NCBI GenBank assembly: GCA_916610825.1
Contig: OU744446.1
Location: 13,140,538-13,204,537, forward strand
Source: Haliclystus octoradiatus
Lineage: Eukaryota; Cnidaria; Staurozoa; Stauromedusae; Haliclystidae
DNA: 64,000 nt
Reading direction: 5' to 3'
The notes beneath the pieces were generated by a model. That model ran no database searches, was not told the DNA's origin, and was given only the letters and a program-made list of their open reading frames with translations. Numbering within the stretch: position 1 is the first letter of the stretch; every line of letters starts with the position of its first letter. Positions 24,562 to 35,024 of this stretch are shown one piece after another. The position numbers were made by a program, and so were the translations under genes.

Positions 24562-24986
24562 CAGAGCTCTCAACCTTAAATATTTTTTGAGGGGGAGGAC
24601 GGAGGTTTTGTCTTATCTACACCGAAGGGGTGGCTCTCTAGGGGGTCTGGGGCATATCCCCATATTTCTGTACAGTCTTTTTTATGCCACTCTGACAAAA
24701 CATAAGGACAGATTGTCCAATTAAAAACTAACCTCTTGTTCAATTTCAAATGACAGGTAAGCAAAAAGGGTTAAACGCGAAATTTGAGCAGCCCTTCATT
24801 TTGTAATGGATTACAGTTCCAAAGTTATAACGAAGATATAAATATAATTATAAATGTCCATATATGATATAAAGATAAGTTGGCATTACTAGAAGAAGAG
24901 GGAGGAAATTTCTCAAAGTGGGAGAGTGGGAGAAGACCCTGAAATACGGGAGACTCCTCCCGAAGATGGGAGGGTTGAGAGCTCTG
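24562..24986. mobile_element. 425-bp MITE with CAGAGCTCTCAACC ends
   Basis: Terminal inverted repeats CAGAGCTCTCAACC and GGGTTGAGAGCTCTG are flanked by ATTGTA on both sides (24556-24561 and 24987-24992). No coding capacity is seen. The CAG..CTG ends suggest a hAT-like element, but only six duplicated bases are visible. Confidence 0.7.
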
Positions 24987-26082
24987 ATTGTAACTTCCGT
25001 TTATCGTATAGCTCTCTAGGCCTACATGTAAATAATCAACTCTAATAAGTTATCTCTCTCTTTCCTTGTAACAGTTGTAGGGTCAACACCCTAATTATAA
25101 ACTACACATAACAACTATGTAGTTTATCCAAGTCTGAAGCCTACAGTAGCTGATCCTACTTAAAGACACATAGATATGAATATGCCCCTCTGCTGATTGC
25201 TCCCAAATTCTCCCGATAATTCACGTTGTCTTTTTTATTGACAAAGGAAACTGCATAATAAAGATTTTTCAAAAATAAAATAAAAGCTGCTTAATAAAAT
25301 CTTTGTTTGTAAATAAAATTGAGTAAATTAGTAGACCTAAGTAAATTGCATATTGAGTAAATTACCTGTAGCGTGCGTCTAATATTATAGACTAAACTCA
25401 AAAGAACTAACTGTCTGAACTCAGCTGAACTGAAAGTCTTCTTCCAGAATCACATCACTTTCATTTCTGATGTAGGCCATTTTAATTTAGCCTGATTTCC
25501 AAAATAATAGGTACTCACCTAGAATGCTTTAAACAATTATACTGGAACGAATGGTACGTATTACAAAGGAGTCAAAGGACTAGGAATCACATAATGATAT
25601 TGCAGGTTTTCATTATTTTGGGAATTAGAAGCCGCCATTTTAAATGTGAGCATAACAAAGATTAGCGCTTTAAATGAGATAAAATTTATCACCTTTCATA
25701 CTGCGACAAGTGAAATCATTCTGTTTTCCAGATATTTGACATGAATTTCAAAGGTTTATCCAAAATATTCCAAGTGGATTATACACGATAATATTTAAAT
25801 AGACAAGATTTTGATTTTCATTATATACTAATGTATTACAATTTTCTCTATTGCCTTGTATGTCGTAGATCCATCAAAACTGGTGACTATTTGAGTAGTC
25901 AATTTGCCCCAGTCTACTTCTACAAATCATAGTTTTCATTTTTCAACGTGATTTTTCAACAGTCAAAGTTTTGAAATATTAATATTTATTTTTGCTATTT
26001 TATAGCTACATTTTGCTTCCCAAAAAGTCTATTGCTTTGATCATTTTAATATAATATTTAAGTGATTAACTTGGCCTTCTGC

Positions 26083-29000
26083 ATGGAAGCTGTCAAGGGC
26101 TTGGAGAATACCGCTTTCAAGCTAGTAATGCACATCAAGAATGGATTGACTACTAACACCATTGATAAAGTGGCTTTGGCTTGTGGAGATCAAACTGACA
26201 TAAAGAATATTTTTTACCGTTACAATGATGGAAAAGCTTATAAATTGCTACTTGATAAAATTGATTTTGATACTATTGAATTACAGTTAGACATAACTGC
26301 TACAATCATATTGGATACAATATGCTTTGCAACAAAAGAAGGATTAGCCTGGAGTAAGGTGTTGATCGTTGCTCATTTACTTTGTGATATTTTAATGGAG
26401 ATCTCAAGTGAAGGTAATCTTCTAATTTCTGTTAATCATCAAATATATTACATGGAATTAAGTAAACTAACCAATGGGAGGATTGACGGGCACAGTATGT
26501 GATGTGTGTGCATGTGCCTAGCTAATGCCAACAGCCATTTGCCACCCTGGTCAGGCAGTATGTAAAGAAAGCCTTGTAATTGTGTTGGAAATATGTTCCT
26601 GCACAAAATCGGCACCCAGCACGATTATCAGACTTTAGAGCTTGCTGTCTACAGTCTGCGGCTTGAGATGTTATCCCCAGAACAAGAATTTAAACATTTC
26701 CGTCCAGTTACTGGACAGCATTTTCAAAAGGATAGCCGCCAGGCACTAAATTTGCGCATGCCTGTGCCAGAGTTTATTATCATTACACTAAACATCAATA
26801 CGGCAATTCACACAATTTTGGTGGTTTCTTCGTTGGATTTGATGATTCATACCCTGAAGATCTGGAATCTTGCAGTTCTCAAGTAAAAATCTGTTTCGGA
26901 ATGATAAATTACAGCGACAAAATTGTTGAGTTTGGAGTTATGTCTTGCAGGCTATCACAATTTTCTCATTTGTTTTTCCGTGTCTGTTTCAAAAATGTTT
27001 ATTAATATTTCACGGTAAAATGTCCACACTCTGTGTTGGATTTACACACAAATCAAGTAATATTCCATCATTATTTGTTATTCTTCCAATCCAATGTTTA
27101 TTTGGGGATCATTAATTTTGATCTGATCAAAACAACACAAAGGCTGAATGGTATCTAGAATGTTATGGCGGCAAATCATAATGAAATAATAATTATTCAA
27201 ACGTTAGAACATTTCCCACCAAAACTAACTTTTCTCATGAAGTCAATGCTGTATTTATCACTCCACTCAGAATTTGTTTACAAATTATCTGGGATAAATT
27301 GAAAATTAACACCTCAACTCGACAAACTAAACTTTCAACAAGATCCTTCACAAAAGCGAGCCAATTACGTAGTTGGGAAAAATACAAGGAATATTGCGAA
27401 GCCTAACCGTGATCGACATTCAAGCAACAATAAAGTAAACAAGGGCTGTTCAATTTAGATCTGACTTGTCTTTAGGCTAGCAGGCCTATGGACTTGACTT
27501 GAAAAATATAATAATTTGCTGATGGTTTGAAGTTTGAATAAACCAGGGATCTTTGTTGAATCAATTTTGCACCTTTGTTGTCTTGAAAAAGAATTGCGCA
27601 TGTGCAAATTGAGTGCCAAACGGCTATCATTTTGAAAAGGCTGTTCAGCTAGTGTACAGGTAGATGTGGCCTATAAATGAGAAAATGATCAAAACTCTAG
27701 TCTTCGGGGATCTAGGTGCAAATATCTTTGTTTATATGCTTGACAGCAACCACAGTCATGTAGCAACAGCTGTATACATATGAAAGCGAATTTCGGATTG
27801 TACTGTTCATCATTTTATATAGAAAAACAAATGAAGAAAATTGAGAGTATGCAGCCTTTTATTTCTTTCAAATAAATCATGTTGAAATTTCTTTTACAAC
27901 TTCGATTAAATACTTTGGAAACACTCTTTAACTTCTTTGACTGAAAAGTGATGGCCTCTACTGGTCTTTGATGATTAGACTGCAGGCAAACACAACTTTT
28001 CAATTTTTGTTGTTGAAATTACGGCGTAACCTCAGCCATAAATTTGAGATTAAAGTCATTAAAGGATGGAAGAAAGTAGGCCTATTTAAATTGGTGATAA
28101 ATTATCAGAACGAATCAACCAAGACAAACAAATCATCATAAGACATAAGATGAGCTTCATCTCTGTGAAATACATCCATCAAACAAAACTAGTCACACGA
28201 AAATGATTAGTGAGAATTTTGGTGCCAAATTTTTTAGATGGTGGTCAGTGGCCTGGTGACAACCTATAATGACAACTCGCCCTAGTCTCCAGAGCCTTCT
28301 ATGTAAAAGAGTTGAGCCAATTTGTGAAGTCGCCGCTAACAGTGCTGATTGGATTAAGGGCCGCACATGACTTTTCCGCTGGAGTTTGGTCCAACACCTC
28401 GGATTTTCTAACAAAGTTTGTACTGAGAGAAAAAGCTCTTCCCTCTATTTCTGCGATATGTATCGATTTAGTATTCTGTTATACAATATTGAGCTGTCCT
28501 ACGTGCTGCTAAATATGATGCTGAATATGGAATCGTTGCTAAATTTTTATTTTTATATCGGGAAGTAATTTATTTTAATTTTTGAATCGAAGCTATTTTT
28601 TTGTTGTTTTCTTTTAATCGCGGGAATTGACTTTTCCCGCTTAAACACATGGGTAGAATTGCGAAAAGAACTTCTTTTGAGGGTTGATCTATGCTTTGTT
28701 GAAGTTATGTTATTTATTACGGGATGTTATTGTGCCTTTGGATGCAGCAACAGGTTTCCGAAGTGTATAAAGTTTCCAGGATTCTGTCTTGAAAGAGAAA
28801 TTCAGAGAAAAGCATTGCCTGGTTTCAGTAGCTGAAAACAGGACACAAAATACCTAACAATAATCTACTCTGCCAGGTAACAATACTTACCATGTCTTTG
28901 TTTTTTATTCTTCATAATAACTTTAATAAGCTCTGTTGGCATCAACTTTATCTTCATACAAAATATCAGTAAAGAGAGAAGCCCTGGCATGGAAGACTTT

Positions 29001-32000
29001 TGAGAAGGGTAATGTGATAACATTCCATTTTGTTAATAAATTTTGTTTTTATGAGAGGACAGACAATGCAAAATTATTCTTGAAAATGTTAGGGAAGAAA
29101 ACAGCAATAAAATCCAAAAACAGAATTCATACTAATTTACCACAAGGAAAATGAGATAAGTAGTTGTAAAAATTAATACACAAGATCCTACATAATTTTA
29201 GCTGTACCATAAAAGATAAAGAATTTCCCTTCAATTATTTTCATAAAGTATAATTATTTTTAAATACAAGTGGAGGAGAACAACATAGTCAGCAAATAGA
29301 CAATATCAAATTCTAACAATTTTCAAACATAGTACATTCTAATTGCTAATGATTAAAATGTAACAAGTTAACATAGTTCATACTTTCATAATCAATAGTT
29401 GTATAATCATAAGCTAGTTAAGATAACACCCTGGTAAATAAAAACCGTAAAACCACACAGTAACCTGAACGAAACACCACCGCAACATCTGGAGTTAGAG
29501 TTGACCTCTCCTCTGAAAATTGAAAATTTGCAACACTAGTAGATATTAAATTCATCAAGAGTAACTCACTTTATAATACCAAAATATCATAACAGGGATG
29601 GCCATCACCTATTGTTGATTCAATAACGTGGGCTTTGTCGTAGCATTGTGTGGAGAACGCAATATATCAAGCCTTAGTCGTCATGATGTAAAAAAACAGT
29701 TCTGAACGAAAAGAAACAGTTTTCTCTCTGAGCCTTAAGATAGGTATCAGCTTATACGAAGGCTATACGATCAATAGCAATGAGGGAAAATACGAAATGA
29801 TACCTGCATATTGTGATATTAGAATAATAGTGTATATTCATTGTATAATATACATAGCCTTATAAGATTAAATACGTACTAAGCTGACTCGTTCTTTTTA
29901 ACTGATTTTGGTATTCTAATCAATGATCATACCTCTTCGAGTCAACTTTCCATTATTTCTTTCGACCTTCTCTTTAACGATTTTGAACAGTTCAAAACTG
30001 GTCCAGTACCAGTTCTAATAAATTACAATGAAACCTTCTCCATTTATTTGAATCAAAATAAATCATTGGTTCAACCAACTCCTACGGTTCAGAATTCAAT
30101 AATATCCGTAGTGAGCTGCTGCTATACTGTTAGAGGCGACTGAAGTAGCCTTTTTAGTAAGACATTTTCGCCTCGTGGGTAAAGCAGTCAACAACCTTCG
30201 TAAATACAGCAAGGCTTGAACACTTTCCAGCTAAATAAGAGAATCTTCTGCAGATATAATATATTTCCATTCCATTTTTTAGTAAATATCCTCATTATCG
30301 ACAAAAGCATATGCTTAAAAGCGAGAGTTTCGCGAGTCAGACAATCCTAGTTTTGTGGCTTTGGTCGGTAGCCATTGCAAAATGCAAAATGCAGTTTTCG
30401 TGCGTTGCCTCGCTCTGAGTTGGACCATTTTTGCGGCCTCATAATGACTTGGCTCGACTCTTTTACATAGAAGGCTCTGCTAGTCTCTACATACGAATAA
30501 CGATAAAATATTGATTATTGGTCAGCACAGACAGATAATGAGTTAATTTGATTATCGGTCCGTGCTGAAAAATAATCACTTTGTTTTTTAGTTCAGAAGT
30601 TTAAGCGTTTTCAACATAATCCAGCTGCATAACAAGAAAAAGCACACATAAGTAAATAAAAGTAAAGTAAAGTTCAACAAGTAACAGTTCAGTCCTAAAT
30701 TATTTATTATTGGAACTAAATTATTGTTATTATTATGTATATATAATATATACATAACACCTGCAAAGCAGAGCCAAACATTACGGATAGGATTTACAGA
30801 GAGGCTCAATTGATCCCGGCGTCCTTGAAAATTGCAAACAGAACAGAATGATTAGCAAAACAGCAAGCATTTATAACGTTGAAGGACCACAAGGATAATT
30901 TTGCCAATCATCCTACATGCAGACTAGTTAATCCTACCAAAAGCGAGGTCGGCAAAATCAGTACCGGTAAGAATATTTTGAAGAAAATTAACAACAATAT
31001 AAGGAAACAAACCAACTTTAACCAACCAACCAACCAAAATGAGATATATATATATATATATAAAATGAGAGTCAACAATGAAACATTCTAGATTTCCGCT
31101 ACTTCAAGTTTCACATCAGAAGGTGATCATCAGGCGATTTATTTCAACTATCCTACAAAATTTCATCCCTATCCTATATGAGCTACTAAGTTTTACAGTT
31201 GATTGGTTATTGGTTTTGCTATTGTTTATTTAATTATGTTCTATCTATTGTATAAAATTCCGGTTTTGGTTGTTACGATGTCTTTAGATTAGTGAAATAA
31301 AATTTGTTCTCTTGGCGGCATTTGGAAATCAATTCCGATCTTTTGTTAAGTAGACTGTCTTGCCTGTAGGCTATAATGTGATATTTTGCGGTTAGGCATA
31401 GGTTACATATTTTTGAGGTGTTATTGTAGGCTGCACTGATTGCTAACATTGCCCAGTTGATGTTGTATGGTTTACTGTTTTCTTTTAGATTCTATATATG
31501 TTTTGAAAGTTCGCTGCTATTTTTGTATTTCTTGTGTTTTAAAGTGACTTTTTGTTCTGTGTATCTTTCCTTGAATATTCGTTCAGTGAGGCCGATGTAG
31601 ATGTGGCCTTCTAGGTTGTCTGGTGTTGTTATGTTTGCTTTGTAGACAAGGTTTGTGGTAAGACACTTTTGGTAGGGGGGGATTCATTTTTTTTCCTACA
31701 GCTACAGGTTTTGTCAGTTTGCGTTTTGTTCTTTTCGCTGAGTATTTTTCTGTTGTGTTTCTTTATTATCGTAGCTACGTTTTCCGCAAAGCAGAGCCAA
31801 ACATTACGGATAGGATTAACAGAGAGGCTCAATTGATCCCGGCGTCCCTGAAAATTGCAAACAGAACAGAATGCTTAGCAAAACAGCAAGCATTTATAAC
31901 GTTGAAGGACCACAAGGATAATTTTGCCAATCATCCTACATGCAGACTAGTTATTCCTACCAAAAGCGAGATCGGCAAAATCAGTACCGGTAAGAATATT

Positions 32001-34070
32001 TTGAAGACAATTAACAACAATATAAGGAAACAAACCAACTTTAACCAACCAACCAAAATTATTATAATAAATACTGCAAATACTGTGTTGTTTTGTTTAG
32101 ACAAGATGGAGAAAGCCAGCCTTGTGGAAGCTAACCTGAAATGATATGCTATAAAATAATAATATTCAAAATACAACTTTGATAAACCTGTGTTACCTGT
32201 TCAACTTGAAAATGTAATCAATCAAATCAAGTATCTATTAATATTGCTGCCTAACTTCTATTTTCTAGACGTGGGCTTGGAGAAAGCTTTAGAAAAGTAC
32301 AGAGCGAAAGTTTCAGCATTACAAAAATGTCTTCCTACTTCTTTTCTAATGTCGCTGTTTACTTTTCACATGTCCATCATTTTCTGTCAGTATAAACTTG
32401 TTAAATTCTGTCTTTCAAACGAAAGAAAATTACAGCTATTCAAAGAATCAGTAATTGTGTATCCGGTCATCGAAACTCAAACTTTAAGCGAAGGATACAC
32501 ACAAGAAAAATGGAATCAGATACAGAAATGTCAAGATATTGAATCAAAATATAATCTAAAAATAGAGGTAGGCAGGAATCCTTAATTTCTAAATTCTAAA
32601 TGTTTCTTCTTTCAACTATAGCCTAATTATTAATTTATTATATAAAAGTAGCCTACTTTCCCCCTGCTGTGTCAATAGTGCCCGATGCCATTAGTACAGA
32701 GCCATTTATGATGATAAATCAATGCAAAAAACCAGACATTCATATTTTGCTAATTAGCCTACTGCTAGTCTAATATAGTAATAAAATATGTATGTATGAT
32801 TTATGGTTTTTTGCTTTGATTTATCATTATTTGATTATCTAAAAGTCCTAAAATGCCTCTATAATTTCTTTCAATTTTTTCAAAGCATTAGGCTACTGTG
32901 ATTTGCATAGTTTATAGAAAGAAAGCTATTTCACTCAATTTTCTTTTCATTCAGTGATGATATCCCAAGTTTAGTAGGGAACGATGTGTGTTGATGTTGT
33001 TTAGAAATCAACATTAATTGTATGTGTAGGCTAAAGTTTTAATGGCATATGTTCTTTTATAATAATTCTCTTTATGCACCCTTTGTCTCCTAGGCAGAAA
33101 GAGTAGGGGAACGATGTTACATAATATAATATCTATTTATTACTGCAATAGGCTTGGACCTACTCTAATTTCCAGCTCACTTTACTGTTAGAAAATATGT
33201 GACTTTGTATTTTCAATTACACTCTACAACTTAGGTTGACATAGAAAGAGGGTAATTGCAGTAAACGAACCACTGCATTACTGGATTATATTTGGCATTC
33301 ATGTGTCATGTATTGCCTACTCAAATTATTATATTGACTCAACACCCCGTTTATCTCTATGTTTAACAGGTTAGTACAGAAATATATATTTTCATGTCTT
33401 ACACATTCTGGGCTGTAAAGTGTAGACGGCGTATTTTTCTACTAGACGCTAATATTCTGCAAAGGGAGTTTCCCCTATTTCTAAAAGTCAGTTTACATTG
33501 GCGATATAAGAGATGAAGCTACAATCATCACCACATAAATTTATCTACAAATCAATGCCTTTATATAAATTTAATGAACTGAATCTGGGAATAGATGGCT
33601 CTGATCGTAACTGACCGTATTCACGAAATCTGTGCCAACTAGCCTGCGTGCAGACTAAAACTTATCTTGGCTAAAGTTTATCTACGTTTACACTTTCGTC
33701 AAGATAGGGTTTAGTTTGCACGCAGGCTAATGCCAACCCACTCAGATATCTAATAGGCCTATTGGTGCATCTTTTTGAGTTTTTGATTGCTTTATCAATA
33801 TCTATTTATCAGGATGAAAAAGTCAAGTTTGAATTACACATGGCTGAAAGTGATAAAAGGCAAAAGACCACTTTATCAGAAGTAAACAATTATATTGGGA
33901 GTAACATCATGGCTGAACCTAATGAGAAGCTCAATTCTCTTTTAGAACATTTAACAGCCGTGCAAGCAAGCATATTATCTCAAGAAATTGCCAGCGAAGC
34001 AGAAAAAAGTAAGATTTTATTAGAAAAGAATATTGAACTACTTTCAGTTAGCAACACTTCCTCAAAATAA
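26083..34070 (+). CDS. C8orf74: C8orf74 homologue, three exons, 295 aa
   Basis: Exons 26083-26413, 32269-32567 and 33813-34070 join in phase (888 nt) into a 295-residue protein; human C8orf74 is 294 residues as I recall it. The helical block [20 protein letters not shown] corresponds to ILLDTLYESIIFAVGKGFPW of the human protein. Exon 2 ([17 protein letters not shown]) and the glutamate/lysine-rich exon 3 align to the rest. No signal peptide, and the family's function is not known to me. Intron 1 (5.8 kb) is filled with transposon remains and intron 2 (1.2 kb) carries a 92-bp MITE. The first ATG in frame is at 26083; upstream frame is open but without an ATG. The 3' end faces the spire-like gene. 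Confidence 0.85.
26500..26990 (+). pseudogene. Unidentified coding-like fragment in C8orf74 intron 1
   Basis: A 97-codon frame from 26593 ([20 protein letters not shown]..) has protein-like composition. A second frame overlapping its end (about 26775-26980) reads [20 protein letters not shown], so the coding signal seems to shift frame. It may be a decayed retrocopy or transposon gene. I do not recognise it, and it may be chance. Confidence 0.3.
28290..30479. mobile_element. 2.19-kb DNA transposon with THAP-like fragment
   Basis: Terminal inverted repeats CAGAGCCTTCTATGTAAAAG and its partner are flanked by an exact 8-bp duplication CTAGTCTC (28282-28289, 30480-30487). Near the left end on the plus strand, about 28709-28830 reads [20 protein letters not shown], resembling the start of a THAP zinc-binding domain (normally C-x(2-4)-C then KGI.FHRFP). 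An ORF at 28936-29154 may be further transposase debris. The 8-bp duplication with THAP points to a P-element-like or hAT-like family. It is not coding-competent. Confidence 0.8.
30763..31040 (+). mobile_element. Penelope-like element, reverse transcriptase fragment (copy 1)
   Basis: Translation includes [15 protein letters not shown], then TCRLV, PTKSE and GKIS: the N-terminal reverse transcriptase motif of Penelope-like elements. It is a direct duplicate of 31786-32060 (over 90% identical by eye) and only a short stretch of the gene. Both lie in C8orf74 intron 1. Confidence 0.7.
31096..31137 (-). ncRNA. Hammerhead-ribozyme-like motif (copy C) beside a Penelope-like fragment
   Basis: Minus strand: UCGC (31137-31134), CUGAUGA, a weak stem II (CA/UG plus U.U), GAA, ACU-UGA-AGU, A, GCGG. 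UCGC pairs with GCGG through three Watson-Crick pairs and one G.U. It lies 3' of the GIY-YIG fragment on the same strand, where terminal repeats of such elements are expected. Confidence 0.6.
31270..31690 (-). mobile_element. Penelope-like element, GIY-YIG endonuclease fragment
   Basis: Minus-strand reading gives [38 protein letters not shown], then [12 protein letters not shown] and [12 protein letters not shown]: the GIY-YIG nuclease typical of endonuclease-bearing Penelope-like elements. The frame is decayed. It lies between two plus-strand RT fragments, so the pieces are in opposite orientations. Confidence 0.75.
31786..32060 (+). mobile_element. Penelope-like element, reverse transcriptase fragment (copy 2)
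   Basis: It holds the same segment as copy 1 ([16 protein letters not shown]..) within a 141-codon frame. It ends at the same AACCAACCAACCA run as copy 1. It starts at the same GCAAAGCAGAGCC, so both copies share the same 5' truncation point. Confidence 0.7.
33638..33729. mobile_element. 92-bp MITE, C8orf74 intron 2
   Basis: TAGCCTGCGTGCAGACTAAA and its inverse are flanked by GTGCCAAC and ATGCCAAC (7 of 8 bases the same). A fragment of the same family lies at about 38080-38106 (TAGTCTGCACGCAGGCTAC). Confidence 0.75.
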
Positions 34071-35024
34071 CTATCTAGTGTAGACCCAATGTGTCAATCA
34101 ATAGATTTCAGTATATTGAGGTTTCAGCAGTGATGCCCAAGTTAATGAAATTGTTATTATAATTGTTTGTCATCCAACTTGCAAAAGGGATACAAATAAG
34201 CAATACTACAGTGTGGTTGGTTGACACTATCATAGAGCCGATTGAAAAAGGAACATTGATTTGAATTAATCATTTGTAACTCTTGCTGAATGCTATGAAG
34301 GAAATCTTTTGTTTACAAAGCAATTGTTCTGATTTGAAATATACGTTTGAAGTTTTATTTAAATCTTGACTTTGTCAAATTCATTTGAAATAACTGTACG
34401 TCAGTAAAAGTTTGCTTACAAGCAATGTGTTCATATGTATATACAATTACAGGTTTTATGTACAAATATTATATGTAAAGTTAAAACAATCTGGAATATA
34501 TACATAACCTACCTATGGTCAATACTTGTTAGACTATGAATTTATTATAAATTACGAAATTATGCATTCTATGTGTACCCAATAGAAAAAAAATAATTGA
34601 AAATTATCAACTTTCTATCAAGTCAAAAATTTATATCAAATAATAATACTAATTATGATGCTGCAATCAAATCTATTTATAGCTCTATAATCGCACCAGT
34701 TAAAGTCAATGCGATCATGATGAAATCCAAGCATACTACACATGAAATATGAAAGCAACCAACCAAGCCAAAATTATTAGCATTATGCGGCTCAACTGTG
34801 AAATAAGGGCCACTATAAATCCCGGTCTTCTAGTATGCTACACAAGGCTATCTAATTATATATCTGGATTGTAGTTGACTGTATAACATTGGACATCATC
34901 CATCTCACAGCCGATTGAGTTGAACGAATTACATACTATAAACTATGCATGTCATTGCGACTACATAATCCATGTAGAACTGGTTGATAATAAGTTCTTA
35001 GTGCGAAGCTAATAATTGTATTCT
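34071..35024. other. Convergent intergenic region
   Basis: This is the 3' to 3' spacer between the C8orf74 homologue and the spire-like gene. It is AT-rich and has no ORF of note or recognised repeat. It probably contains both 3' untranslated regions. Confidence 0.4.

Larger units (their letters stand above)
22018..26082. other. Intergenic repeat-rich region, divergent promoters
   Basis: This is the 5' to 5' spacer between AHI1 (-) and the C8orf74 homologue (+). It holds the MITE at 22175, the hammerhead palindrome at 23567-23790, AT microsatellites (23522-23542, 23787-23812, 23985-24000) and the element at 24562. ORFs of up to 112 codons occur (23129-23467, 24410-24724) but show no domain and overlap repeats. 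I see no gene. Core promoter motifs cannot be assigned. Confidence 0.6.

Noticed and set aside
24410-24724. 104-codon ORF
   Set aside because: It runs into a MITE starting at 24562, so the frame is chance.
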